A DNA stretch of 32,680 bases from Acidaminococcus fermentans (GTDB taxonomy: Bacteria; Bacillota; Negativicutes; Acidaminococcales; Acidaminococcaceae), in NCBI GenBank assembly GCA_004555735.1, contig SFHH01000004.1, forward strand, positions 1 to 32,680, written 5' to 3'. The position numbers were made by a program, and so were the translations under genes. A model generated the notes under the pieces. The model was not told where the DNA came from. It was given only the letters and a program-made list of their open reading frames with translations, and made no database searches. Positions 16,003 to 24,525 of this stretch are shown piece after piece (the stretch's first letter is position 1; each line of letters starts with the position of its first letter).

Positions 16003-16566
16003 ATGGCAACATTGGAAGAACTGCAAACCAAGACCCAAGAAAAAATGGATAAAGCGCTCCAAGCGCTCCGGAATGAACTGACCAATATCCGTACCGGGCG
16101 GGCTACGCCGTCCCTGCTGGATCAGGTCAAAGTGGACTATTATGGGGCTCCCACGCCGGTGACCCAGGTAGCCAACGTCTCTGTACCGGAACCTCGTATG
16201 ATTGTGATCCAGCCCTGGGACCGGAGCCTGCTCAAGACCATTGAAAAGGCCATCATGACCTCCGACCTGGGCTTGAATCCGAATAATGATGGCACCGTGA
16301 TCCGCCTGAACCTGCCCCTTTTGACGGAAGAACGCCGGAAGGAACTGGTAAAAGTGGTCAATAAAAAAGGCGAAGCCAGCCGGGTGGAAATCCGGAACAT
16401 CCGCCGGGATTTCAATGACGCTGTGAAAAAACAAGTCAAAGCCAAGGAAATCACGGAAGATGATGCGAAAGACGCAACGGATTTTTCCCAGAAGCTGACG
16501 GATAAGTACACCAAGAAAATCGACGATGTACTGGCCCAGAAAGAAAAGGAAGTCATGTCGGTGTGA
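16003..16566 (+). CDS. frr: ribosome recycling factor
   Basis: 187 residues against about 185 in the family. RRF splits post-termination ribosomes with EF-G. The segments LRNELTNIRTGRATPSLLD, IQPWDRSLLKTIEKAI and LNLPLLTEERRKELVKV are typical. AGGAGG (15990-15995) lies within the end of pyrH. The stop overlaps the start of the next small gene by one base (TGATG). Confidence 0.98.
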   Translation: MATLEELQTKTQEKMDKALQALRNELTNIRTGRATPSLLDQVKVDYYGAPTPVTQVANVSVPEPRMIVIQPWDRSLLKTIEKAIMTSDLGLNPNNDGTVIRLNLPLLTEERRKELVKVVNKKGEASRVEIRNIRRDFNDAVKKQVKAKEITEDDAKDATDFSQKLTDKYTKKIDDVLAQKEKEVMSV

Positions 16567-16814
16567 TGACAGCCTCTCCCAAGGTACCTGACGTTTTGGC
16601 CCGTCCCCTTTCCTATGCTCTTCGGCAATTGGAAAAAGAGGGATGGCAGGCAGAAATCGTCCGGGCAGAGCCTTATTTCCACCATCCTGCGCAAGTCTGG
16701 CATGATGGTTCTGCTTATGTCCTTAAGCAGACTGTTGTGTCTGACCATAAATTACAAATAATTGTTGGTTGCAAATTCGAAGGGAGGTGTACTGACAATG
16801 GCACACAAAATTAA
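16566..16814 (+). CDS. small protein of unknown function, weakly PASTA-like
   Basis: 82 residues; I do not recognise the family. ATG 16566 shares its first base with the frr stop, which suggests coupled translation. The segment KVPDVLARPLSYALRQLEKEGW resembles the VPDV..-S..-A...L...G pattern of PASTA repeats, and the rest ends in a short beta-rich stretch (VSDHKLQIIVG). There is no signal peptide or membrane segment, so it would be cytosolic. The 3' end carries the ferredoxin Shine-Dalgarno and overlaps the ferredoxin start by 17 bases. Against it, the last third uses more A/T-rich codons than its neighbours and partly encodes that control region. Confidence 0.6.
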   Translation: MTASPKVPDVLARPLSYALRQLEKEGWQAEIVRAEPYFHHPAQVWHDGSAYVLKQTVVSDHKLQIIVGCKFEGRCTDNGTQN

Positions 16815-16971
16815 CCAAGACGAATGCATCGGCTGCGGTTCCTGCGCTGGGACCTGCCCGGTAGGTGCAATCGCTGAAGACAACGGCAAGTACAAGGTTG
16901 ACGAAGCCAGTTGCATCGATTGCGATGCTTGCACCGGCGCTTGCCCGGTTGGCGCTATCAAAGCTGAATAA
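16798..16971 (+). CDS. 2[4Fe-4S] ferredoxin, clostridial type
   Basis: 57 residues with two complete cluster motifs: C10-x2-C13-x2-C16-x3-C20 (CIGCGSCAGTCP) and C39-x2-C42-x2-C45-x3-C49 (CIDCDACTGACP). It is a low-potential electron carrier for anaerobic metabolism, such as pyruvate oxidation. GGGAGGTG (16782-16789) lies upstream of ATG 16798. A longer in-frame ORF back to 16762 runs through that site and is rejected. The gene lies inside a normally continuous frr-uppS cluster and is closed by its own terminator, so it is an insertion into that order. Confidence 0.97.
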   Translation: MAHKINQDECIGCGSCAGTCPVGAIAEDNGKYKVDEASCIDCDACTGACPVGAIKAE

Positions 16972-16985
16972 GCTTTCTGGCGTTG

Positions 16986-17023
16986 TTGCGCAGCCCGCGT
17001 AAGCAGGCTGCGCAAATTTTTTT
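16986..17023 (+). terminator. terminator after ferredoxin
   Basis: TTGCGCAGCC (16986-16995) pairs perfectly with GGCTGCGCAA (17006-17015), followed by A and seven Ts (17017-17023). uppS starts 15 bases later with no clear promoter of its own, so read-through or partial termination is likely. Confidence 0.93.
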
Positions 17024-17037
17024 ATAGGGGTATGCCA

Positions 17038-17829
17038 ATGCTGAAAAAACTCTTAGGCCTCACTTCCAAACCGGAACCCATCCCGGAAATCGACGGGGTG
17101 GATACCTCCATGCTCCAACCGGATCTGATCCCCAGCCATGTGGCCATCATCATGGACGGCAACGGCCGGTGGGCCAGAGCCCAGGGAAAACCCCGGACCT
17201 TCGGCCATGCAGAGGGCGCCCGGACTTTGCGGCGGATCGTGAAGTTCGCGGATCATCTGGGCATCAAAGCCTTGAGCGTCTATGCCTTTTCTACGGAAAA
17301 CTGGAAACGGCCCATTACGGAAGTCCGCTTCATCATGGATCTCCTTTGCCAGTATCTGACCAGTGAACTGGAAGAATTCAATCAATATAACGTCCGTATC
17401 CGTTTCATGGGCTCCCGAGAGGGGCTGCCTGCCATTGTCCAGGAAAAGATGGATCATGCCCTGGACGTGACAAAGGACAATACGGGAATCATCCTGAACA
17501 TCGCAATCAATTACGGTGGCCAGCGGGAATTGGTGGAGGCTGTGCGGGAAATCGCCGGCTCTGTCCAGCAGGGGACCCTGGCACCGGATGCTATAAATGA
17601 AAAGACCATCGAAGGACACCTGTATACCCGGGGACTGCCGGCACCGGATCTTTTGATCCGCACCGGGGGCGATTTGCGGGTGAGCAATTTCATGCTCTGG
17701 CAGATCGCCTATTCGGAATTCTGGACCACCCCTGTTTTCTGGCCGGACTTTTCCGAAGCCCTGCTGACGGAAGCGGTGTCCAGCTATCAGAAACGGGACC
17801 GCCGGTTCGGTGGCCTGAATCAGAAATAA
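17038..17829 (+). CDS. uppS: undecaprenyl diphosphate synthase
   Basis: 263 residues. This cis-prenyltransferase extends farnesyl diphosphate with IPP to the C55 carrier used for peptidoglycan and envelope polysaccharides. The motif HVAIIMDGNGRWA carries the catalytic D40. STENWKRP, INYGGQREL and LIRTGGDLRVSNF are also diagnostic. Two ATGs compete: 17032 is only one base after AGGGG (17026-17030), while 17038 has the normal 7-base spacing, so I chose 17038. It is first in the lipid/isoprenoid run uppS-cdsA-dxr-rseP-ispG. Confidence 0.96.
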   Translation: MLKKLLGLTSKPEPIPEIDGVDTSMLQPDLIPSHVAIIMDGNGRWARAQGKPRTFGHAEGARTLRRIVKFADHLGIKALSVYAFSTENWKRPITEVRFIMDLLCQYLTSELEEFNQYNVRIRFMGSREGLPAIVQEKMDHALDVTKDNTGIILNIAINYGGQRELVEAVREIAGSVQQGTLAPDAINEKTIEGHLYTRGLPAPDLLIRTGGDLRVSNFMLWQIAYSEFWTTPVFWPDFSEALLTEAVSSYQKRDRRFGGLNQK

Positions 17830-17841
17830 GAGGCGCTGACT

Positions 17842-18672
17842 ATGGGACAGAGAATACGGACGGCCATTGTGGCCATCCCTATCGCATTGTTATTGATTAA
17901 GATGGGGGGCCTGCTGTTTGCCCTGGGAGTACTGCTCCTGGGACTGGTGGGCTTCCGGGAATACCGGAATATGCTGACCCGGGACGGGATCCAGGTGTAC
18001 CGGGCCACAGGCCTTCTGGGTACGGCTCTCCTGATCGGAGCAGCCGGGCTGGGGAAACCGGATTGGCTGCTGCCTCTCGTCACCCTATTTTCCCTTTTGG
18101 TGCTGTTGGAGGGGCTCTATTTCTATGCCCAGGGCTATTTCCCGGAAAACACCGGCCTGACCTGTATGGCTCTCGTGTACCTGGGATTGCCTTTTGCCCA
18201 TTTCATCCTGCTCCGGGAACTGACCGGTCCTCTCCACACCATCCCCGTCTGGGGGACGGTGAGCCTGGGAGAAGCCCTGCTGTGGACGGTGATGTTCGCC
18301 ACCTGGGCCAGTGACACCTTTGCTTATTTCGGGGGACGGGCCTTCGGGAAGACCAAACTGCTCCCCAAGGTGAGCCCCAAAAAGACCCGGGAAGGGGCCC
18401 TGTGCGGTTTCATCGGCTGCGTGGCCACTGTGTGGCTCTTAGGTTCCCTGTGGCTTCAATATCCCTTGGTACCGGTGCTGCTCCTGGGGGTGGGCATCGG
18501 ATTCTTCGCTCCCCTGGGAGACCTGGTGGAAAGCATCCTGAAACGGTCCTGTGACATCAAGGATTCCGGCAATTTCTTCCCTGGCCACGGGGGTGTGCTG
18601 GACCGGTGTGACAGCCTGATTTTCTCGGTGCCTTTTGCCTATTATTTCATTACCTTGTGCCTGTTGGGCTGA
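17842..18672 (+). CDS. cdsA: phosphatidate cytidylyltransferase
   Basis: 276 residues, an integral membrane protein with about seven or eight hydrophobic segments. It makes CDP-diacylglycerol from phosphatidate and CTP, the step after PlsX/PlsY/PlsC. The family signature is near the C-terminus: SILKRSCDIKDSGNFFPGHGG followed by VLDRCDSL. ASDTFAYFGGRAFGKTKL is also typical. AAGAGG (17828-17833) overlaps the uppS stop. The end overlaps the dxr Shine-Dalgarno. Confidence 0.95.
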   Translation: MGQRIRTAIVAIPIALLLIKMGGLLFALGVLLLGLVGFREYRNMLTRDGIQVYRATGLLGTALLIGAAGLGKPDWLLPLVTLFSLLVLLEGLYFYAQGYFPENTGLTCMALVYLGLPFAHFILLRELTGPLHTIPVWGTVSLGEALLWTVMFATWASDTFAYFGGRAFGKTKLLPKVSPKKTREGALCGFIGCVATVWLLGSLWLQYPLVPVLLLGVGIGFFAPLGDLVESILKRSCDIKDSGNFFPGHGGVLDRCDSLIFSVPFAYYFITLCLLG

Positions 18673-18683
18673 AGGAGGTTTCC

Positions 18684-19838
18684 ATGAAGAAAATCGCAAT
18701 ATTGGGGTCCACGGGATCCATTGGTACCCAGACCCTGGATGTGGTGTCGGCCAACTCGGAACGGCTCCAGGTGGTGGCCCTGGCGGCCCATGAAAATGAT
18801 GGGCTGCTGGAAGCCCAGATCCGGAAGTTCCATCCTCTGGCAGCAGCTCTGTCCGATCCTGAAGCAGCCTGGCGTCTGAAGGCACGGTACAGCGGACCTA
18901 CAGAGATCCTCAGCGGTCCGGAGGGAATCATGGCAGTGGCCACCTGTCCGGAAGCGGATACGGTACTGGGAGCCATGGTGGGCTATGCCGGTCTCCGGCC
19001 TACCCTGGCAGCTATCCAGGCTGGGAAAGATATCGCCCTGGCCAATAAGGAGACCCTGGTGGCGGCCGGGAGCCTGGTGATGGAGGCGGTGAAAAAAAAC
19101 GGGGTCCGGTTGACTCCCGTGGACAGTGAGCACAGTGCTATTTTCCAGTGCCTCCAGGGCAATGCCCATAAGGATCTGAAGCGGATCCTGCTCACTGCTT
19201 CTGGAGGACCTTTCCGGGGAAAGAGCCGGGAGGAGCTTCAGAACGTGACAGTGGAACAGTGCCTCCACCATCCCACCTGGACCATGGGTACCAAGGTGAC
19301 CATCGATTCATCTACCCTGGCCAATAAAGGACTGGAAGTGATCGAAGCCCACTGGCTATTCGATGCCCCTTATGAAAAGATCGTCCCCGTGATCCACCCC
19401 CAGAGCATCGTCCACAGCCTGGTGGAATACAGCGATGGGGCTGTGATGGCCCAATTGGGGGTGGCGGACATGAAGCTGCCCATCCAATATGCCCTCAGCT
19501 GGCCGGACCGCTGGCCGGTAGCCTTCGACCAGCTGGATCTGGTGAAAGCCGGAGCCCTGACTTTTTACGAACCGGACACCGAATTGTTCCGGGCTCTCCC
19601 TTTGGCCATCCAGGCGGGCAAACAGGGCGGGATCCTGCCCTGTACCTTCAATGCAGCCAATGAAGTGGCGGTAGCAGCGTTTCTCCAGGGAAAGATCTCT
19701 TTCTTGGGGATTGCGGATCTCATTGAGAAGGTCCTGTCGGCTACGGAGCCCCTTCCGGTGGATTCCTATGGGACCATCGTGGAAGCGGACCGGAAAGCCC
19801 GGGAAAGAGCAGAAGCTTTTGTACAGCAGGAACCATAG
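18684..19838 (+). CDS. dxr: 1-deoxy-D-xylulose 5-phosphate reductoisomerase
   Basis: 384 residues. It makes 2-C-methyl-D-erythritol 4-phosphate, the second step of the MEP isoprenoid pathway, whose IPP feeds UppS. The NADPH motif GSTGSIG is at 8-14, ANKETLV at 120-126, the metal ligands D147 and E149 lie in VDSEHSAIFQ, and FNAANEVAVAAF is near the C-terminus. ATG 18684 is placed by AAGGAGG (18672-18678); an in-frame ATG at 18657 lies within cdsA and before the ribosome-binding site. Confidence 0.97.
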   Translation: MKKIAILGSTGSIGTQTLDVVSANSERLQVVALAAHENDGLLEAQIRKFHPLAAALSDPEAAWRLKARYSGPTEILSGPEGIMAVATCPEADTVLGAMVGYAGLRPTLAAIQAGKDIALANKETLVAAGSLVMEAVKKNGVRLTPVDSEHSAIFQCLQGNAHKDLKRILLTASGGPFRGKSREELQNVTVEQCLHHPTWTMGTKVTIDSSTLANKGLEVIEAHWLFDAPYEKIVPVIHPQSIVHSLVEYSDGAVMAQLGVADMKLPIQYALSWPDRWPVAFDQLDLVKAGALTFYEPDTELFRALPLAIQAGKQGGILPCTFNAANEVAVAAFLQGKISFLGIADLIEKVLSATEPLPVDSYGTIVEADRKARERAEAFVQQEP

Positions 19839-19849
19839 GAGGATTTGTT

Positions 19850-20866
19850 TTGTTGACCATCTTAGCAGCCATTGTCTTGTTTGGTGTACTGATCACGGTC
19901 CATGAGCTGGGCCATTTTCTGGCAGCCAAGGGCACCGGTATGCTGGTGACGGAGTTTTCCATCGGCTTCGGGCCCAAGCTGTTCCAGAAAAAAGCAGGGG
20001 AGACCCTCTATTCTCTCCGGCTCTGCCCCTTGGGGGGCTACAACCGGATTGCCGGTATGGAGCCAGGGGAAGCGGTGACGTCCCGAGGCTTCAATGGCCG
20101 GCCCTTATGGGCCCGGATGCTGGTGATCCTGGCCGGCCCTTGCATGAATTTCCTGCTGACCTTCCTGATCCTCTTCGGGGTGTTCGCCTTCAAGGGAATG
20201 GCAATCCCGGTGGATGAACCAGTAGTGGGGGGGCTGATGGAAGGCTATCCCGGAGCGGAAGCCGGGCTCCAGATCGGGGATCGGCTGGTGAGCATCAATG
20301 GGCAGGTCCTGTCCCACTGGAACGAGATCAATGGCCTTGTCCAGGCAAACGGGCCGGCAGAGAGCCACCTGGTGATCCAGCGGCAGGGAAACCGGCAGGA
20401 GCTGAGGCTGCAGCCTCGGTATGATGGAGAAAGCAAACGGTTCCTCATCGGGGTCCGGCCCCGGATCGAGCACAAATCCCTTTCCCTGGGAGAAAGCCTG
20501 AAGACCGCGGCTCTTTCCGTGATCCGGATCACTGGGGCCATGGTCGACGGGCTGCGGAGGATGGTGACCGGGAAAGTCAATGCGGAAATCGCCGGTCCTA
20601 TCGGAGTGGCCCATATGGCGGGGGATGTAGCCGCCCAGGGAGCCATTCCCTATCTGGAATTCATGGCCTTCCTGAGCTTGAACCTGGCTGTCTTGAATCT
20701 GGTACCCATTCCAGCCTTGGATGGAGGACAGTTCCTGGTGCTGGTAGTGGAAGGGATCCTGGGCCATGCGCTGGCGCCCCGGGCCAAGGAAATCATCCAG
20801 ATGATCGGTGTGGCCTGCATCATTGCCTTGACCATCTTTGCCACCATGCATGATCTGCTGCAGTAG
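19850..20866 (+). CDS. rseP: site-2 protease RseP
   Basis: 338 residues. A membrane zinc metalloprotease that cuts transmembrane anti-sigma factors or signal peptides. The HELGH site has H18, E19 and H22 in the first membrane helix. One PDZ domain covers roughly 115-190, and LVPIPALDGGQ gives the third zinc ligand in the last part. The start is TTG: AGGAGG (19837-19842) places it at 19850, with a second TTG at 19853 directly after. The dxr-rseP-ispG-proS order is common in Bacillota. Confidence 0.95.
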   Translation: MLTILAAIVLFGVLITVHELGHFLAAKGTGMLVTEFSIGFGPKLFQKKAGETLYSLRLCPLGGYNRIAGMEPGEAVTSRGFNGRPLWARMLVILAGPCMNFLLTFLILFGVFAFKGMAIPVDEPVVGGLMEGYPGAEAGLQIGDRLVSINGQVLSHWNEINGLVQANGPAESHLVIQRQGNRQELRLQPRYDGESKRFLIGVRPRIEHKSLSLGESLKTAALSVIRITGAMVDGLRRMVTGKVNAEIAGPIGVAHMAGDVAAQGAIPYLEFMAFLSLNLAVLNLVPIPALDGGQFLVLVVEGILGHALAPRAKEIIQMIGVACIIALTIFATMHDLLQ

Positions 20867-20876
20867 GAGGGGAACT

Positions 20877-21944
20877 ATGGAAAGAAGAAAAAGCCGTACG
20901 GTGGGCATCGGGCAGGTGACCATTGGGGGAGAGAACCCGGTGGCCGTCCAGTCCATGACCAATACGAAGACCGAAAACATCGCCGCTACTGTGGACCAGA
21001 TCCACCGGCTCACGGATCGGGGCTGTGAAATCATCCGCTGTGCCGTACCTACCCTGGAAGCGGCCCAGGCCCTGAAGGAAATCCGGAAACAGATCACCAT
21101 CCCCCTGGTGGCGGATATCCATTTCGATTACCGGCTGGCGCTGGCGGCCCTGGAAAGCGGGGTGGATGCCCTGCGGCTGAACCCGGGGAACATCGGGGGC
21201 CGAGAGCGGGTGGAAAAGGTAGTAGATGCCGCCCGGGAGCGGCAGGTGCCCATCCGGATCGGTGTCAATGCGGGGTCCCTGCCCAAGGATCTTTTGGAAA
21301 AGTATGGGCATCCTACGGCAGAAGCCCTGGTGGAAGCTGCCTGGCGGCATATCCGTATCCTGGAAGGAATGGATTATGATCATATCGTCATTTCTCTCAA
21401 AGCTCACGATGTGCCCCTGACCCTGGCCGCCTACCGGCTCATGGCCAAAGAATGCGATTATCCCCTCCATGTGGGGATCACAGAAGCAGGGACTATCCAC
21501 AGCGGCCTCATCAAGAGCGCTGTAGGTATCGGGACCCTCCTGGCCGAAGGCATCGGGGATACCATCCGGGTGTCTCTGACCGGGGATCCCCTGGCGGAAA
21601 TCGATGCCGGGTTCGAGATCCTGAAATCCTTGGGCCTGCGCCAGCACGGTCCCACCCTGGTATCCTGTCCCACCTGCGGGCGGACCTGCTGGAGCCTGGA
21701 AAAGGTGGCCAAAGAGGTGGAGGCCCGGCTGGCCGATATCCCGGAACCTATTACCGTCGCGGTCATGGGCTGCGTGGTGAACGGACCGGGAGAAGCCCGG
21801 GAAGCCGATGTGGGCATTGCCGGAGGCAAGGACGAAGGCCTGCTGTTCCGGAAGGGACAGATCCTCCGGAAGGTGCCGGAAGACCGGCTGGTAGAAGAAC
21901 TGTTTGAAGAAATCCATAAGATCACAGACGAAAGGAAGTTATAA
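20877..21944 (+). CDS. ispG: 4-hydroxy-3-methylbut-2-en-1-yl diphosphate synthase
   Basis: 355 residues. This [4Fe-4S] enzyme converts MEcPP to HMBPP late in the MEP pathway. The cluster ligands C264, C267 (SCPTCGRT) and C299 (MGCVVNGPGEA), with E306, are all present. The N-terminal barrel has VAVQSMTNT and LVADIHFDYRLA. AGGAGGGG (20865-20872) overlaps the rseP stop and places ATG 20877. It shares the reducing, ferredoxin-dependent style of the ferredoxin gene upstream, though a direct link is not shown. Confidence 0.97.
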   Translation: MERRKSRTVGIGQVTIGGENPVAVQSMTNTKTENIAATVDQIHRLTDRGCEIIRCAVPTLEAAQALKEIRKQITIPLVADIHFDYRLALAALESGVDALRLNPGNIGGRERVEKVVDAARERQVPIRIGVNAGSLPKDLLEKYGHPTAEALVEAAWRHIRILEGMDYDHIVISLKAHDVPLTLAAYRLMAKECDYPLHVGITEAGTIHSGLIKSAVGIGTLLAEGIGDTIRVSLTGDPLAEIDAGFEILKSLGLRQHGPTLVSCPTCGRTCWSLEKVAKEVEARLADIPEPITVAVMGCVVNGPGEAREADVGIAGGKDEGLLFRKGQILRKVPEDRLVEELFEEIHKITDERKL

Positions 21945-21946
21945 AC

Positions 21947-23662
21947 ATGCGCGTTTCCCAATTGTACGCTCCCACTCTCAGAGAGGTCCCGGCTGAAGCC
22001 GTCATCGAAAGCCACAAGCTGATGCTCCGGGCCGGATATATCCGAAAGGTGGCCGGCGGGCTGTACAGCTATCTGCCCCTGGCCTGGCGGAGCCTGCGGA
22101 AAATCGAGGAAATCATCCGGGAGGAAATGGTCCCCACCGGAGCCCAGGAAATCATGATGCCCATAGTCCAGCCTTCGGAAATCTGGCAGGAAAGCGGCCG
22201 GTGGCCGGCCTACGGGGCGGAGATGTTCAAACTGAAGGATCGGCACGGCCGGGACTTCTGCCTGGGGCCCACCCATGAAGAACTGGTGACCACCCTGGTC
22301 CGGGATGATCTCCGGTCCTACCGGCAGCTGCCGGTGACCCTGTACCAGATCCAGAGCAAATTCCGGGATGAAAAGCGTCCTCGTTTCGGGCTCATGCGCA
22401 GCCGGGAATTCATCATGAAGGACGGCTATTCCTTCGACAAAGATGCGGAAGGGCTGGATAAATCCTACCAGGATGAGTACGATGCCTATGCCCGGATCTT
22501 TACCCGGTGCGGCCTGGATTACCGGCCGGTGGAAGCGGACAGCGGTGCCATCGGCGGCAAAGGAAGCCACGAATTCATGGCTCTGGCGGACAGCGGGGAA
22601 GCCGGGATCGTGTACTGCGATACCTGTGATTATGCCGCGGACGTGGAAAAGGCAGAATGTGCTGCCATCGAAGCTCCTGCGGAAGAAGCTCTGCCTCTGG
22701 AAAAGAAAGAGACCCCTGGCTGCAATACCATCGAAGCCGTGTGCCATTTCCTGAAGGCACCTGTGGAAAAGAGCGTCAAGGCCGTAGCCTTTGTCACTGA
22801 TGAAGGGAAACTGGTGCTGTGCTTTGTCCGGGGAGATAAGGAAGTCAACGATACCAAAGTGGTGAATGCAGTAGGCTGCAATGAAGTGGAAATGGCGCCG
22901 GATGATCTGATCCGGGAAGCTGGTACGGTCCCTGGATTCATGGGTCCTATCGGCCTGGACAAGGATAAGGCCGTCATCCTCATCGATCAGTCCGTGATGA
23001 ACATGCACAATGTCTGCTGCGGAGCTAACGAAAAGGATGTCCACTATGTGAATGCGGAACCTTCCCGGGATTTCGTGTATACCCAGGTGAACGATATCAG
23101 CACTGCCGTAGCCGGGGACAAATGCCCCCACTGTGACGGACATCTGAAGGAAGCCCGGGGCATCGAAGTGGGGCAGGTATTCAAGCTGAATACCAAGTAC
23201 AGCGAAGCCCTCCATGCCACCTATCTGGATGCGGATGGAAAAGAACGGCCGCTGGTGATGGGCTGCTACGGCATCGGCGTGGGCCGGACCCTGGCTGCTG
23301 CCATCGAACAGCACCATGACAAAGACGGGATCATCATGCCCAAGAACATCGCTCCCTATCAGGTGATGGTACTGGCCATGAACGTGAAAGACGAGGAAAG
23401 CTGGCAGAAGGCAGTGGAGATCCACGACGCCCTGAACAAAGCCGGCATCGATACCCTGCTGGATGACCGGGACGAACGGGCCGGGGTGAAGTTCAAGGAT
23501 GCGGACCTGATCGGCTGCCCCCTGCGGATCGTCATCGGGCCCAAGACCATGAAGCGGAATGCCATGGAAACCAAGCTCCGGTGCAATGGAGAAATGGCCG
23601 ATGTCTCCTTTGATGGGGATTGGATCCAAGCCATCCGGGAGATCTTGGATAAGGCGCTGTAA
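21947..23662 (+). CDS. proS: prolyl-tRNA synthetase, bacterial type with editing domain
   Basis: 571 residues, the size of the bacterial-type enzyme that carries a YbaK-like insertion domain (about residues 225-400) to clear Ala-tRNA(Pro). Class II motifs are visible: motif 2 around KFRDEKRPRFGLMRSREFIMKDGYSF and motif 3 around GCYGIGVGRTLAAAIEQ. The anticodon-binding domain ends the protein. AAAGGAAG (21931-21938) precedes ATG 21947, two bases after the ispG stop. No terminator hairpin follows; a heptad element starts 4 bases after the stop. Confidence 0.97.
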   Translation: MRVSQLYAPTLREVPAEAVIESHKLMLRAGYIRKVAGGLYSYLPLAWRSLRKIEEIIREEMVPTGAQEIMMPIVQPSEIWQESGRWPAYGAEMFKLKDRHGRDFCLGPTHEELVTTLVRDDLRSYRQLPVTLYQIQSKFRDEKRPRFGLMRSREFIMKDGYSFDKDAEGLDKSYQDEYDAYARIFTRCGLDYRPVEADSGAIGGKGSHEFMALADSGEAGIVYCDTCDYAADVEKAECAAIEAPAEEALPLEKKETPGCNTIEAVCHFLKAPVEKSVKAVAFVTDEGKLVLCFVRGDKEVNDTKVVNAVGCNEVEMAPDDLIREAGTVPGFMGPIGLDKDKAVILIDQSVMNMHNVCCGANEKDVHYVNAEPSRDFVYTQVNDISTAVAGDKCPHCDGHLKEARGIEVGQVFKLNTKYSEALHATYLDADGKERPLVMGCYGIGVGRTLAAAIEQHHDKDGIIMPKNIAPYQVMVLAMNVKDEESWQKAVEIHDALNKAGIDTLLDDRDERAGVKFKDADLIGCPLRIVIGPKTMKRNAMETKLRCNGEMADVSFDGDWIQAIREILDKAL

Positions 23663-23666
23663 AGCG

Positions 23667-23825
23667 GTCATAGGTCAGACGTCATACGCATTAAGAAATC
23701 AATTTATCCAAATTGATTTTGAAATTTTAAAACCATTTGTTCCATATGGTTTTCTTATGTTCGGAGCCAGCAGAACTGGCTTCCATTGGCGTATGACGTA
23801 TGACATATGACGTATGACGCATCAC
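23667..23825. repeat. heptad-armed intergenic element, copy 2 (inverted relative to copy 1)
   Basis: 159 bp between proS and mgtC. The left arm is GTCATAG, GTCAGAC, GTCATAC (23667-23687). The right arm is GTATGAC, GTATGAC, ATATGAC, GTATGAC, GCATCAC (23791-23825), all in 7-bp phase. The core contains AAATCAATTT/AAATTGATTT (23696-23705 and 23710-23719), an AAACCAT/ATGGTTT-type pair near 23730-23753 and the GCCAGCAGAACTGGC hairpin next to the right arm. Its reverse complement matches the 13066-13214 element. The right arm ends at the mgtC Shine-Dalgarno. Confidence 0.85.
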
Positions 23826-23837
23826 GGAGGTGATGGC

Positions 23838-24515
23838 ATGGAGAACGAAATGCTGGCACAGATGACTCTGCGGATCCTGTTGGCCGCCTTTTTGGGCGGT
23901 CTGATCGGTTTGGAACGGAGTAGCGGGGACCGGCCGGCGGGACTGCGGACCCATGTGCTGGTGGCCACTGGTTCGGCTCTTCTGATGGTGGTTTCCATTT
24001 ATGGCATCGACGGCCATCCCCAGTACCGGGATCCGTCCCGGATCGCCTCCCAGGTGGTCAGCGGCATCGGCTTCCTGGGGGCCGGAACCATCCTCCACGA
24101 AGGACTGACGGTGAAAGGACTCACCACGGCTGCCAGCCTGTGGATCGTGTCGGCCATCGGCCTTACCGTAGGATGCGGGATGTTGGCGGTGGGCATCTTC
24201 ACCACGGGCATTACTTTGGTGACCCTGATCATGATCCGGGGCTTGGAGAAGAAAGTCCTGCCGGCGGGGAAAGCCACCCGCTGCAATCTCCATGTGATCG
24301 TCAACAAAAATCCTGACAGCATGGTGGAGGTCATGGGGTATCTCCAGGAACGGAACATCAAGACCCGGATCCTAGGGATGCGGAATGATCCTCAGCGGAA
24401 TGTACTGGAAGTGGATCTGGCGGTGAAAATCGGGAAGTACTACAATGCCAATGAGATCATCAGCGGGCTGAAGAGTACCAAGGCCGTGCAGAAAGTCGTC
24501 TTGCAGGATGAATGA
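23838..24515 (+). CDS. mgtC: MgtC/SapB family membrane protein
   Basis: 225 residues. The N-terminal part (about 1-140) has four or five hydrophobic helices with the family motifs FLGGLIGLERS, AGLRTHVLV, GIGFLGAGTI and TVKGLTTAASLW. The C-terminal part (about 147-225) is soluble and ACT-like. Members are tied to growth in low magnesium and modulation of membrane ATPase; the role here is unknown. GGAGGTGA (23826-23833) places ATG 23838; an in-frame ATG at 23814 lies inside the heptad array and is rejected. It interrupts the usual proS-polC neighbourhood. Confidence 0.93.
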   Translation: MENEMLAQMTLRILLAAFLGGLIGLERSSGDRPAGLRTHVLVATGSALLMVVSIYGIDGHPQYRDPSRIASQVVSGIGFLGAGTILHEGLTVKGLTTAASLWIVSAIGLTVGCGMLAVGIFTTGITLVTLIMIRGLEKKVLPAGKATRCNLHVIVNKNPDSMVEVMGYLQERNIKTRILGMRNDPQRNVLEVDLAVKIGKYYNANEIISGLKSTKAVQKVVLQDE

Positions 24516-24525
24516 TGAGGTTGGA

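Noticed and set aside
16762-16797. Longer ferredoxin start
   Set aside because: Clostridial ferredoxins start close to the first cluster motif, and the extension contains the ribosome-binding site.
21458-23671. 737-codon minus-strand open frame opposite ispG-proS
   Set aside because: The + strand encodes two full, motif-complete enzymes. The antisense frame is His/Phe/Gly-rich with no recognisable domain, as expected from codon bias in GC-rich genes.
23814-23837. Upstream ATG start for mgtC
   Set aside because: It lies inside the heptad arm and before the good Shine-Dalgarno at 23826; MENEML at 23838 is the better start.
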